Positions 34,070-42,989 of a stretch of DNA of 64,000 nt are shown here, piece by piece. Origin of the DNA: Pseudooceanicola nanhaiensis (GTDB taxonomy: Bacteria; Pseudomonadota; Alphaproteobacteria; Rhodobacterales; Rhodobacteraceae); contig NZ_JAIUZP010000009.1 of the NCBI RefSeq assembly GCF_020171315.1, positions 1-64,000 on the forward strand, written 5' to 3'. Position 1 is the stretch's first letter; each line of letters begins with the position of its first letter. A program made the translations under genes and the position numbers. The notes under the pieces are model-generated. The model was not told the DNA's origin and searched no databases. It saw nothing but the letters and a program-made list of their open reading frames with translations.

Positions 34070-35452
34070 TCAGCCGAAGGTTTTCGTCAGCGCCACGTCG
34101 ATGGCATCGGTGATGCGGTCGATGTCGGCCTCGGTTGCGATCAGCGCGGGGCTGAGGCAGAGCGTGTTGTTGAGGCCCGGCAGCGAGCGGTTGGTGACGC
34201 CGATGATCACGCCTTGGGCGCCGCATTCCGCGACCACCTGCTGGGCGAGTTTCTCGGGCACCGGCTCCTTGGTGGCGCGATCGGTGACGAGTTCCGCGCC
34301 CTGGAACAGGCCGAGGCCGCGGACCTCGCCGATCACCGCGTGTTTCTCCTGCAGGGCGAGGAGGTTGGCGGTGAGGCGGTCGCCCATCTTCTGGGTGTTG
34401 CCGAGCAGGTCTTCGTTTTCGATGATGCGCATGTTCTCGAGCGCAGCCGCGGGGCCGGCGGTGCAGCCGCCGAAGGTCGAGATGTCGCGGAAGTAGTTCA
34501 GCGGATCGGCCGCGTCATCCTTGAAGAGGTCGAAGACCTTCTCGGTCGTGACGCAGCAGGCGATGGCGGCATAGCCGGAGGCCACGCCCTTGGCCATGGT
34601 CACGAAGTCGGGCTCGATGCCGAACTGCTGGTAACCGAACCAGGTGCCGGTGCGGCCCACGCCGCAGACCACCTCGTCGATGTGCAGGAGCACGTCGTAC
34701 TTGCGGCAGATCTCCTGCACGCGCTCCCAGTAGCCCTTCGGCGGCACGATGACGCCGCCGCCGGCGGTCACCGGCTCGAGGCAGATCGCGCCCACGGTGT
34801 CGGGACCCTCGCGCAGGATGACCTCCTCGATGGCATCGGCGGCGCGCTGGCCGTAGGCCTCGCCGGAGAGGTCCCCCCAGCCCTGGTCATGTTTGCGGTA
34901 TTCGAGGCAGTGCGGTACCTCGATGAAGCCCGGCGCGAAGGGGCCGTATTGCGCGTTGCGCTCGGGCTGGCCGCCAGCGGAGAGGGCACCGATGGTGGTG
35001 CCGTGGTAATCCCGCTCGCGGAAGAGGATCTTGTGCTTCTTGCCGCCATAGCGCTTGTGGGCGATCTGGCGGACCATCTTGAAGGCCTTCTCGTTGGCCT
35101 CCGAGCCCGAGTTGCAATAGTAGACGCGGCTCATGCCGGGCATCTTGGAGATCAGCTTCTCGGAGAAGAGCGCGGCCGGGATCGAGCCCGCGGAGCCGGC
35201 GAAGTAGTTCAGCTTCACCAGCTGGTCGCGGACCGCATCGGCGATGCTTTCGCGGCCGTAGCCGACGTTGACCGTCCAGACGCCGCCGGAGACCGCGTCG
35301 AGGAATTCGCGGCCCGCCTGGTCCCAGACGCGCATCCCCTTGCCCTCGACGATGACCCGCGGCTCGCCGGTCTCGAAGGGCTTGTGCTGGGTCAGGTGGT
35401 GCCAGACATGGGCGCGGTCCGCCGCAACCACGCGGGAAATGTCGTTGTCCAA
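34070..35452 (-). CDS. tpa: Taurine--pyruvate aminotransferase-like class III aminotransferase
   Basis: A 460-residue class III PLP aminotransferase. Cofactor Lys289 lies in DFVTMAKGVASGYA; the PLP Asp is in LLHIDEVVCGVGRTGTWFG; NSGSEANEKAFKMVRQ binds phosphate. N-terminal VVAADRAHVWHHLTQHKPFE and the C-terminal GVIIGVTNRSLPGLNNTLC strongly recall Tpa, which makes sulfoacetaldehyde from taurine. The divergent MocR gene resembles TauR. The sulfoacetaldehyde acetyltransferase gene xsc is not in the window, so a related omega-amino substrate remains possible. Confidence 0.8.
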   Translation of the reverse strand: MDNDISRVVAADRAHVWHHLTQHKPFETGEPRVIVEGKGMRVWDQAGREFLDAVSGGVWTVNVGYGRESIADAVRDQLVKLNYFAGSAGSIPAALFSEKLISKMPGMSRVYYCNSGSEANEKAFKMVRQIAHKRYGGKKHKILFRERDYHGTTIGALSAGGQPERNAQYGPFAPGFIEVPHCLEYRKHDQGWGDLSGEAYGQRAADAIEEVILREGPDTVGAICLEPVTAGGGVIVPPKGYWERVQEICRKYDVLLHIDEVVCGVGRTGTWFGYQQFGIEPDFVTMAKGVASGYAAIACCVTTEKVFDLFKDDAADPLNYFRDISTFGGCTAGPAAALENMRIIENEDLLGNTQKMGDRLTANLLALQEKHAVIGEVRGLGLFQGAELVTDRATKEPVPEKLAQQVVAECGAQGVIIGVTNRSLPGLNNTLCLSPALIATEADIDRITDAIDVALTKTFG

Positions 35453-35696
35453 CATATGCGAATCTCCGGTTGGAATGGGTCTCTCTGGCCCCAGAGAACG
35501 CGCGCGAGGGGCGCCGAACCAGTGCCAGACAGGCGGAAGCCATTGGGCCACGGCCGTACAAAACCCGCGTAAAACATGGGCAGATTGCCGCGTGACGCAG
35601 AGGTGCCCGAGATAGCGGCTTGCCAAGAGGGCGCTTTGTGAGGATCAGGAGCAGACGCCGGAGCCCTCTCAGACCCCCCTCGGACCCCAAGGAAAC

Positions 35697-37136
35697 ATGT
35701 CCCTTCTGACTGCTATCACCCGCGAAAGCGACGAGCCGATCCAGGCGCAGCTGCGCCGGTCGATCGTGGAGGCGATCCATGGCGGCGAGATGACGCCGGG
35801 CCAGAAAATGCCGCCCTCGCGGCAACTGGCGGGGCGCCTGGGGATCGCGCGCAACACGGTGACGGCGGTCTACGAGGAACTGGTGGCGCGCGGCTACCTC
35901 GAAAGCGTGCCACGGCAGGGCTACTTCGTGGCGGAGCGCGACCTGCGCGAGGCGGCGGAGCCGAGCCGGGCGGAGGCGGGCATCGACTGGTCGGCGCGGC
36001 TGCGGCTCAGGCCCTCGATGATGCGCCATTTCCAGAAGCCCGCGAACTGGCAGGACTATGCCTATCCCTTCGTCTACGGGCAGGTGGACCCGCGGCTCTT
36101 CCCGATCAACACCTGGCGCGCCTGTTCGCGCGATGCCCTCGGCCGGGCGGCGATCGACTGGTGGACGGCGGACCGCGCGGTGGAGGACGATCCGCTGCTG
36201 GTGGAGCAGATCCGCAGCCAGATCCTGCCGCAGCGGGGCATCTTTGCCCGCTCCGAGGAGATCTTGATCACGCTGGGCGCGCAGGAGGGGCTCTACCTGC
36301 TGGCGCGCCTGCTGGCCCGGCCCGGCACGCGGGTGGGCTGCGAGAACCCCGGCTATCCGGATTCGCGGTTCATCTTCGGCTCGGAGGGCTGCGAGATGGT
36401 GGACCTGCCGGTGGACGACGAGGGCGCGCGGCTGGACCAGGCGGGCAAGCTCGACCTTGCGGTGCTGACGCCCGCGCATCACTGCCCCTCGATGGTGACC
36501 ATGTCGCCGGCGCGGCGGGTCGATATCCTCGACCAGGCGCGGCGCGACGGCACGATCATCGTGGAGGATGACTACGAGGGCGAGACGGCCTTTGCCGACG
36601 ATGGGCTGACGCTGAAATCGCAGGACCGCGAGGGCCGGGTGGCTTACCTCGGGACCATGTCCAAGGTGCTGGCCCCCGGGGTCCGGCTGGGGTTCATGGT
36701 GGCCGATGCGGCGCTGGTGCAGGAGGCGCGCTGGCTACGCCGTATGATCCACCGCTCGGCCCCGCTGAACAACCAGCGGACGGCGGGGATCTTCCTTGCG
36801 GAGGGGCATTACCTGACCCTGATCCGCAACCTGCGCAGCGCGCTGCAGCAGCGGTTCGACATCGTGACCGAGGGCTGCGCGCGGCATCTGCCGGAGTTCC
36901 GGCGCGCGCCCTCCACCGGGGGCTCCTCGGTCTGGCTGGAACTGCCCGAGGGGCTGGAGGCGGGCGAATTGGTGCGCCGCGCCATGGAGAAGGGCGTGCT
37001 GGCCGAGCCGGGCGACAGCTTCACCGACGCGGAAGGGCAGGGGCGCTTCCTGCGGCTGGGGATTTCCTACATCGAGGCGGATCGCATCGACGCGGGGCTG
37101 GCGCTGCTGGGACAGGCGGCGCAGGAGCTGGGCTGA
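35697..37136 (+). CDS. tauR: MocR/TauR-type PLP-dependent transcriptional activator
   Basis: A 479-residue GntR-MocR regulator: N-terminal winged HTH (residues ~12-80, RQLAGRLGIARNTVTAVYEELVARGYL) joined to a class I aminotransferase-like domain with PLP Lys323 (GTMSKVLAPGVRLGF), Asp in IIVEDDYEGE and the ENPGYPD block. TauR in Rhodobacter activates tpa in response to taurine. Its position back to back with the tpa-like gene (244-base gap) supports that role. I did not find the reported TauR direct-repeat consensus in the gap, so the binding site is unassigned. Confidence 0.82.
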   Translation: MSLLTAITRESDEPIQAQLRRSIVEAIHGGEMTPGQKMPPSRQLAGRLGIARNTVTAVYEELVARGYLESVPRQGYFVAERDLREAAEPSRAEAGIDWSARLRLRPSMMRHFQKPANWQDYAYPFVYGQVDPRLFPINTWRACSRDALGRAAIDWWTADRAVEDDPLLVEQIRSQILPQRGIFARSEEILITLGAQEGLYLLARLLARPGTRVGCENPGYPDSRFIFGSEGCEMVDLPVDDEGARLDQAGKLDLAVLTPAHHCPSMVTMSPARRVDILDQARRDGTIIVEDDYEGETAFADDGLTLKSQDREGRVAYLGTMSKVLAPGVRLGFMVADAALVQEARWLRRMIHRSAPLNNQRTAGIFLAEGHYLTLIRNLRSALQQRFDIVTEGCARHLPEFRRAPSTGGSSVWLELPEGLEAGELVRRAMEKGVLAEPGDSFTDAEGQGRFLRLGISYIEADRIDAGLALLGQAAQELG

Positions 37137-37192
37137 GGCTCAGGCGGCATCCCGGCGCGGCGGACCGCGCCGGATGCCATGTTTTCACAAGA

Positions 37193-37765
37193 TCAACGCA
37201 GACCCTGCCGGGCGATTTGCGCGGTCAGGTCGCGCACGGCGGCGCCGCGGGCTGCGGCCACGGCGGCGGCGCCCCCTGCGGGATCGAAGCTTTGGGTAAG
37301 GTCGAAGGTGCCGGACCGGTCGCGGTTTCCGCTGTCGGAGGCCACGAAATACTGGCCCGACAGGCGGAAGCTGCCGTCGGTCCCGGCCAGCATCTCCTCG
37401 ACGCGCACCTCGACGATGGCATCTGCCCGGTCGCGGAACGGCCACGGCTCGGGCGCCACGCGGGCGCCGGTCGCCTGCCCCATCAGCCGGGCCATTTCCA
37501 GTGTCATGGCGCGGGCCGGGTCATCGGCCCACAGCAGCGAGGGCGAGGAGGTCAGCGCGCCAGAGGCGTCGCGCATGTAGATCTCCTCGGAGGCGGCATA
37601 GGTCGGCAGAGAGATCTCGCGCAGCTCGACCGCGTGGTAGGCGATGGACTGGCGGTCCATCGGTACGGCGGGCGCGGGCACGGCGAAACGTTCCGCGGTG
37701 GAGGTGCAGCCGGCCAGCAGGGCGGCGCCGAGAAGGGGGGCAAGGAGGGGGGCGAGAATACGCAT
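37193..37765 (-). CDS. pqiC: PqiC-type lipoprotein of a Pqi transport system
   Basis: A 190-residue lipoprotein: signal MRILAPLLAPLLGAALLAGC with lipobox LAGC. The mature domain has YHAVELREISLPTYAASEEIYMRD, fitting the ABC-type transport auxiliary lipoprotein family (PqiC/YmbA). PqiC forms an outer-membrane-anchored ring that docks the PqiB tunnel. The ATG is 4 bases after the pqiB stop, so it closes the operon pqiA1-pqiA2-pqiB-pqiC. It is convergent with tauR. Confidence 0.87.
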   Translation of the reverse strand: MRILAPLLAPLLGAALLAGCTSTAERFAVPAPAVPMDRQSIAYHAVELREISLPTYAASEEIYMRDASGALTSSPSLLWADDPARAMTLEMARLMGQATGARVAPEPWPFRDRADAIVEVRVEEMLAGTDGSFRLSGQYFVASDSGNRDRSGTFDLTQSFDPAGGAAAVAAARGAAVRDLTAQIARQGLR

Positions 37766-37769
37766 CAGG

Positions 37770-39863
37770 TCATCTCCCGAAGAGCAGCGAATTGGGATTG
37801 CGTTCGATGGCACGGGACAGCGAGTCCACGGCAGCGGCGGCGCGTTCGACCTCGCGCAGGGCGCGGCTCACGTCGCGGCCCACGCCGTCGCGCCCGTCAT
37901 AGGTGCGCAGCGTGCTGCCGGCCTGCGTCAGCAGGGCCTGCGTGCGGTCCAGCAGCGCGGGCAGGTCCTCGGCGGCGGTGGCGATGTTGTCGGCGGCCTG
38001 ACGGGCCGAAGCCAGCGTCTGGTTCGCGTTCTCGATCAGCCCGCCTTCGCGCATCTCGTTGACCAGCTGGCGCAACTCGTCCAGCGCGGCGGAGAGATCG
38101 GCCGGCAGGGCGCGGGCGGCATCGGTGTCGATCAGGGCATCGGCGCTTTGCAGCAGCGCGTCCAGATCGGTGGCGAGCTGATCCAGCGGCACCTGTTCGG
38201 CCTTGGCGGCGATGGCGTTCAGGCGATCCATCAGCGGTTGCACGCCCTCGGCGGCGGCGCCGAAGCTGCCGACCGTGGTATTGATCGTATCCACCGCGGC
38301 CACCAGCCGGCCCACCACGTCCTGCTCGTTGAGCTGTGCCGTCAGCTGGCGCAGCTGCGCGACGGTCTGCGACAGTTCCCCCGGCAAGGCCTGCAGGTCC
38401 TCATTGCCGACAAAGCCGCGAGCCTCGCCCAGCAGGCCGCGGACCTCGCCGGGCACCGCGCGGATGTCCTCGCTGCCCACCAGACGGCTGACGTTGTCCA
38501 TGACGCTGATCGCGCTTTGCATCAGCTCCTCGACGGGCAGGGCGTTGATCCGCTCGAAGACGCCCTCGGCGGTGGCCGAGACATCGGCGATCTCGCTCGC
38601 GGTGGTGGGGATCACCGGGTTCGCGCCCTCCACGACGCGGATCTCGGCGGGGGCTGCATTCTCGACGGTCAGCAGTTCGACCTTGAGGCCGCCGGTGAAG
38701 ATCGAGGCCGTCACCAGCCGGGCGCGCATCCCCTGCGCCACCTGTTCGCGCAGGAAGTCGAGCGCCTCTTCCGGCGAGGCCCCCCGTTCGAGGCCCAGCT
38801 TGGACGGTCGGATGCTGAGTTCGGCCGCCAGACGCACGCGGTTGTCGCCAAAGCGGTCGCGGTCCACGATGCCGTTCAGCGCGGTGACGCGCCCGACGCG
38901 CACCCCGCCCAGATCGACGGGCGCGTCGACCGAGAGGCCGGCCACGTTCTCGTCGAAGATCGCGGTGACGTTGAGCGCCCGGCCCGAGCCGTCGTTGTCC
39001 CCGAAGAGCGAGGACCGCGCCGCATCCTCGTCCGGGTAGACGGTGAAGATGTCGTCGGCCTGCGTCGGCTCCCCGCCGGATACGACGGTCTGGAAGGTCA
39101 CCCCGCCCCGGATCAGCGAGGAGACGGAGGAGAAGTCGATCTCGGCCCCGCCCGGCCCGAGCGAGAAGCTGAAGCCGGAGGTGTCCCAGAACCGCGTGGA
39201 GGAGGAGATCAGCCGGTCATGGGGCGCGTAGATGATCGCCTCGGCCTCGACCGTGGCCCCATCGGCAGAGACGACGGCGCGGCCGACCTGACCCACCTCG
39301 ATGCCGCGGTAGACGATCGGCACCTGTTCCGAGAGCCCGGCATCGTTCGCCGCGCGCAGGCGAATGCGCAGCCCCTCGCGGCCGTCGCGGTTCAGCGGTG
39401 CCTCGGCGCGGCCTTCGAACTCGGGCTTCAGCCCCTCGGCGCTGCTGTCCCAGATGCCCTGAATGAAGACGCCGGAGAGGACGGTGTCGAGCCCGGTGAC
39501 GCCCTGCGTGTTTACCTCGGGACGGACCACCCAGAACGCGGCGCTGTCATCCACGTAGTCGGCGATGTCCTTGTCGAGCCGGACGCTCACCACGACATGT
39601 TCGAGCGCGTCGGAGAAGGAGACCTTCTCGACCAGCCCCACCGGCACGTCGCGGTAACGCAACTCGGTCTCGTTCGCCTTCACGCCCGCGGCGCTGTCGA
39701 AGGTGATCTCGATCAGCGGGCCCTGATCGGCATAGCTGTGCCAGGCCACCGCGAGTGCGATCACGAGGGCTGTCAGGGGCACGACCCAGACGATGGAAAT
39801 GCGTTCGATCAGGCTGCGACGGGCGGGCTGCACCGGCACGTCGGGCGGGGTCGTCTCGGTCAA
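37770..39863 (-). CDS. pqiB: PqiB, MCE-domain lipid transport tunnel protein
   Basis: A 697-residue inner-membrane-anchored MCE protein. One transmembrane helix (residues ~21-43) is followed by three MCE domains beginning near LIEITFDSAAGVKANETELRYRDV, LRIRLRAANDAGLSEQVPIVYRG and LNVTAIFDENVAGLSVDAPVDLGG. A long helical region then has repeated Leu/Ala heptads (the needle of PqiB). It is predicted to form a hexameric channel across the periplasm for lipid movement. The TTG start overlaps the pqiA2 stop by four bases (TTGA); no ATG is near the conserved start. E. coli PqiB is shorter (about 546). Confidence 0.9.
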   Translation of the reverse strand: MTETTPPDVPVQPARRSLIERISIVWVVPLTALVIALAVAWHSYADQGPLIEITFDSAAGVKANETELRYRDVPVGLVEKVSFSDALEHVVVSVRLDKDIADYVDDSAAFWVVRPEVNTQGVTGLDTVLSGVFIQGIWDSSAEGLKPEFEGRAEAPLNRDGREGLRIRLRAANDAGLSEQVPIVYRGIEVGQVGRAVVSADGATVEAEAIIYAPHDRLISSSTRFWDTSGFSFSLGPGGAEIDFSSVSSLIRGGVTFQTVVSGGEPTQADDIFTVYPDEDAARSSLFGDNDGSGRALNVTAIFDENVAGLSVDAPVDLGGVRVGRVTALNGIVDRDRFGDNRVRLAAELSIRPSKLGLERGASPEEALDFLREQVAQGMRARLVTASIFTGGLKVELLTVENAAPAEIRVVEGANPVIPTTASEIADVSATAEGVFERINALPVEELMQSAISVMDNVSRLVGSEDIRAVPGEVRGLLGEARGFVGNEDLQALPGELSQTVAQLRQLTAQLNEQDVVGRLVAAVDTINTTVGSFGAAAEGVQPLMDRLNAIAAKAEQVPLDQLATDLDALLQSADALIDTDAARALPADLSAALDELRQLVNEMREGGLIENANQTLASARQAADNIATAAEDLPALLDRTQALLTQAGSTLRTYDGRDGVGRDVSRALREVERAAAAVDSLSRAIERNPNSLLFGR

Positions 39864-40576
39864 GGCGTGGGTCTTTCTGTGAGGTCTCGCGGCCGGCGGG
39901 GGCCGGGCGACTCGGGGGATGTGTCGGCCTCGTGCGCCACGGGAGGCAGCGCGGAGAGGCCGGGCAGCGGGGGCTCCACCGGCGGATCGGCGTCGAAGAT
40001 CAGGCGGCTGTCGAAGCTTTGCGCCGACAGCATGGTGAAGATCACCGAGAGCGCGAAGAACAGGCTGGCGATGCCGGGCTGGATCGCGGCCAGCGTTCCC
40101 AGCTGCACCAGCGACGACAGGATCGCCACGACGAAGACGTCGATCATGGACCAGCGGCCGATGTATTCCACCAGTTCGTAAAGCTGGTGCCGGCGTTCGG
40201 GCGAGAGGGCGGAGCCATGGCGCACGGAGAAGGCCAGCCCCGCGATGATCAGGAACTTGCCCACCGGGATCAGGACCGAGGCCACGAGGATCACCAGCGC
40301 GATGCCATAGCTGCCGTGGTGGGCCAGTTCGACCGCACCCGCGATGATCGTGTCCTCGGAGGTGGTGGCCAGCATCCTTGTGCGCAGCATCGGGTACATG
40401 TTGGCGGGGATGTAGCACATCAGGCCCACGACCCACCACGCCCAGACCTTCTGCAGGGCCAGCCGGTCGCGGGACTGCAGCTTGTGCCCGCAGCGGGTAC
40501 AGCGGGCCGTGCCGCGCGGCCACACACGGGTGCAGCGCGCGCAGGCGACAAGGCCCATCTCGCGGGCGGTCCTCAC
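39860..40576 (-). CDS. pqiA2: PqiA-like membrane protein, second half
   Basis: A 238-residue protein equal to one half of E. coli PqiA. A four-Cys zinc-ribbon-like motif is at the N-terminus (Cys12, 15, 26, 29: ACARC, RCTRCG), followed by four hydrophobic segments with MCYIPANMYPML and GRWSMIDVFVVAIL. A Pro/Glu-rich cytoplasmic tail ends it. The GTG at 40576 makes a GTGA overlap with pqiA1; an ATG at 40594 (overlap 22 bases) is the alternative. It probably pairs with pqiA1. Confidence 0.82.
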   Translation of the reverse strand: MRTAREMGLVACARCTRVWPRGTARCTRCGHKLQSRDRLALQKVWAWWVVGLMCYIPANMYPMLRTRMLATTSEDTIIAGAVELAHHGSYGIALVILVASVLIPVGKFLIIAGLAFSVRHGSALSPERRHQLYELVEYIGRWSMIDVFVVAILSSLVQLGTLAAIQPGIASLFFALSVIFTMLSAQSFDSRLIFDADPPVEPPLPGLSALPPVAHEADTSPESPGPRRPRDLTERPTP

Positions 40577-41205
40577 TTTTCCAGCGATTTCCATACCGTG
40601 TACCTGCACATGAAGCTGTCCTGCAGCACCACCAGCACCATCAGGGCGCTGAACATCCAGAAGGCGGGGCCAAGGTGGACCTGCGCCAGATCGGCGATCT
40701 TGACCAGTGCCACGGCACAGCCGATCGCGAAAATTTCCGCCATGGACCATGGGCGCAACGCTTCCGACAGGCGGAAGGCGCGGATCGCGTGGTCTGCGGG
40801 CGGGCGGTCGCGGACGATGGGCGTCAGCACGTAGATCAGCAGCAGCGCCCGCAGCACGGGCACGAAGATGATCACCGCCGTCACCGCCAGCGACAGCACC
40901 ACCAGCAGCGGCGAGGAGGAGAAGGCCAGCGCCGCATCCAGCACCGAGGCGGCATGTCCCAGCCCGCCCACGTTGATCGAGAGGAAGGGGAACAGCGTCG
41001 CCGCCACCACGAGGATCACGATGGAGAGCGCGATGGCGATCAACTGCTCGCCCGCCCGCTTGCGCGGCGCGATCAGCACCGTGTGGCAGCGGGCGCAGAC
41101 CGCGCGCTGCCCCTTCTCGGGGGGCACGATGTGATAGACCGCGTCGCAGGTCGGACAGGCGATCAGGTCTTGCAGGTCCTGCTCTGTCAGGTCGGACGGG
41201 GCCAT
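40573..41205 (-). CDS. pqiA1: PqiA-like membrane protein, first half
   Basis: A 210-residue protein with an N-terminal four-Cys motif (Cys17, 20, 37, 40: CPTCDAVY, CARCHTVL) and about four membrane helices (LIAIALSIVILVVAATLFPFL and so on), ending LQDSFMCRYTVWKSLEK. E. coli PqiA has two such units in one ~417-residue chain; here they are separate genes. Together with PqiB and PqiC this makes a complete system for lipid or surfactant-stress handling. It is the first gene, after a good -35/-10. Confidence 0.87.
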   Translation of the reverse strand: MAPSDLTEQDLQDLIACPTCDAVYHIVPPEKGQRAVCARCHTVLIAPRKRAGEQLIAIALSIVILVVAATLFPFLSINVGGLGHAASVLDAALAFSSSPLLVVLSLAVTAVIIFVPVLRALLLIYVLTPIVRDRPPADHAIRAFRLSEALRPWSMAEIFAIGCAVALVKIADLAQVHLGPAFWMFSALMVLVVLQDSFMCRYTVWKSLEK

Positions 41206-41242
41206 CTGGGGCAGAACTCCTTACCCTCGGATTGATCCGTGC

Positions 41243-41270
41243 ATGGTAAGGCGGGGGGCGGCAGGGTCAA
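41243..41270 (-). promoter_or_regulatory. Promoter of the pqi operon
   Basis: On the minus strand TTGACC (41270-41265), a 16-base spacer and TACCAT (41248-41243) form a good sigma-70 promoter. It would start a leader of about 30 bases with AAGGAG before pqiA1. Confidence 0.55.
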
Positions 41271-41438
41271 CTCTGCCGCCACGCGATTGGCGCAAGGCCG
41301 ATGTAGCGCGGAAACACTTGGGCTCCGCGCCGGGTCTTCAGAGGTGGGGCCGCCGGGCCATTGGCTCCGGCGCGTGACCTCGCCAACGGAGAGGTCCCCC
41401 GGACGTCAGGGTGGCCCAACTGGCGGCGCGGTCCTCTC

Positions 41439-42887
41439 TCAGATCGGGTAGTGCGGCGCGCCCTCGGTCACGGTGATCCAGCGCAGCTCGGTGAATTCCG
41501 CCACGCCCCAGAGCCCGCCGAACCGGCCATAGCCCGAGGCTTTCACGCCGCCGAAGGGCATCTGCGCCTCGTCATGTACCGTCGGGCCGTTGACGTGGCA
41601 GATGCCGCTCTCGATGCGCCGGGCCACGCCCATGGCGGCCATCACGTCGCGCCCGAAGACCGCCGCCGAGAGGCCGAACTCGCTCTCGTTCGCGATCCGC
41701 ACCGCCTCGTCCACCGAACCGGCGCGGATGATTGCCGCCACGGGGCCGAAGCTCTCCTCGGAGTAGAGCCGCATTTCAGGCGTCACGTGATCCACGGCGG
41801 CCGCGTTCAGGATCGTGCCGCTGCCGCCGCCCGCGATCAGGGTCGCGCCCTTGTCGGTGGCATCCGCGATCAGGTCGCCGATCCGGTCTGCCGCTGCCTG
41901 CGTTACCAGCGAACCGAGCGGCGCGGCGCCCTCGTTCGGGTCGCCTGCAGTCAGGCTTGCGACCTTCTTGGCAAAGGCCTCGGCAAAGGCATCGCCCGCC
42001 GCGCCCACGGTGATGATCCGCTCGGTCGACATGCAGATCTGGCCTTGGTTCATGTAGGCGCCGAACCCCGCCGCCGCGACGGCCTTGTCGATGTCGGCGT
42101 CCTCCAGCACGATCATCGGGGCCTTGCCGCCCAGTTCCAGCAGCGCCGGTTTCAGGTAGCGGCCAGCCAGTTCGCCGATCACCTTGCCGACCCGGGTCGA
42201 GCCGGTGAAATTCACCCGGCGCACCGCCGGGTTGGCCACCAGTGCCTCGACCAGCTTGGGCGCATCCTCGGGCGCGTTGGAGATCGCGTTGACCACGCCG
42301 GCGGGCAGGCCCGCCTCGGCCACGGCCTCGATGATCAGCGCATGGGTGCGCGGGCAGAGTTCGGAGGTCTTCATGACCACGGTGTTGCCGCAGGCCAGCG
42401 GCGTCGCGATGGAGCGCACGCCAAGGATCACCGGCGCGTTCCACGGCGCCATGGCCAGCACCACGCCCGCCGCCTGCCGGATGGCATAGGCGGTGGTGCC
42501 GGGCCGGTTCGAGGGGATGATCTCGCCCTTGATCTGGGTGGTCAGGGCGGCGGCCTCCACCAGCATGTCGGCGGCCAGCATGACGTTGAACCGGGCCCAG
42601 CCCTCGGTCGCGCCGATCTCGTCCTTCATCGCCTGCACGATGTCGTCCCCGCGCGCCTGAAGCGATTGGCTGGCCGCCATCAGCAGCTTGCGCCGGGCGC
42701 CGGGCGTGGTGGCCGACCACTCGGGGAAGGCACGGGCGGCAGCATCCACGGCGGCGGCGGCATCGTCGAGAGAGGCGGCAGCGGCAGTGGTCACCACCGC
42801 GCCGCTGACGGGGTTGGCGCGGGTGAAGCTGCGCCCGTCGCTGGCGGGACGGTGGCGGCCGTCGATGTAGAGGTTCAGGCTGTCCAT
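41439..42887 (-). CDS. Aldehyde dehydrogenase (aromatic aldehyde dehydrogenase-like)
   Basis: A 482-residue NAD(P)-dependent aldehyde dehydrogenase. Catalytic residues are Asn150 (MAPWNAP), Glu251 (LELGGKAP) and Cys285 (NQGQICMSTER). It resembles the vanillin/salicylaldehyde/benzaldehyde branch (HVNGPTVHDEAQMPFGGVKASGYGRFGG). It follows livF by about 100 bases on the same strand and is the last gene of the livJHMGF run, so the imported compound is probably converted to an aldehyde and then oxidised. The enzyme that makes the aldehyde is not here. Confidence 0.88.
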   Translation of the reverse strand: MDSLNLYIDGRHRPASDGRSFTRANPVSGAVVTTAAAASLDDAAAAVDAAARAFPEWSATTPGARRKLLMAASQSLQARGDDIVQAMKDEIGATEGWARFNVMLAADMLVEAAALTTQIKGEIIPSNRPGTTAYAIRQAAGVVLAMAPWNAPVILGVRSIATPLACGNTVVMKTSELCPRTHALIIEAVAEAGLPAGVVNAISNAPEDAPKLVEALVANPAVRRVNFTGSTRVGKVIGELAGRYLKPALLELGGKAPMIVLEDADIDKAVAAAGFGAYMNQGQICMSTERIITVGAAGDAFAEAFAKKVASLTAGDPNEGAAPLGSLVTQAAADRIGDLIADATDKGATLIAGGGSGTILNAAAVDHVTPEMRLYSEESFGPVAAIIRAGSVDEAVRIANESEFGLSAAVFGRDVMAAMGVARRIESGICHVNGPTVHDEAQMPFGGVKASGYGRFGGLWGVAEFTELRWITVTEGAPHYPI

Positions 42888-42989
42888 TGCGGGTCCTTTC
42901 GGGTCGTTCGTCGTGTCAGGTCTGGTGTTCGTGTCTGGGGCGGGCGGGCCTGGTGCGGGTCGGGCCCGCCTGCGATCCCCCTCGGTCTG

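Noticed and set aside
35453-35696. TauR binding repeats between tpa and tauR
   Set aside because: Only loose matches such as GTGCC repeats; no pair of direct repeats close to the consensus I recall.
37644-40181. 845-codon plus-strand open frame
   Set aside because: Antisense shadow of pqiB and pqiA2; no ribosome site and no domain.
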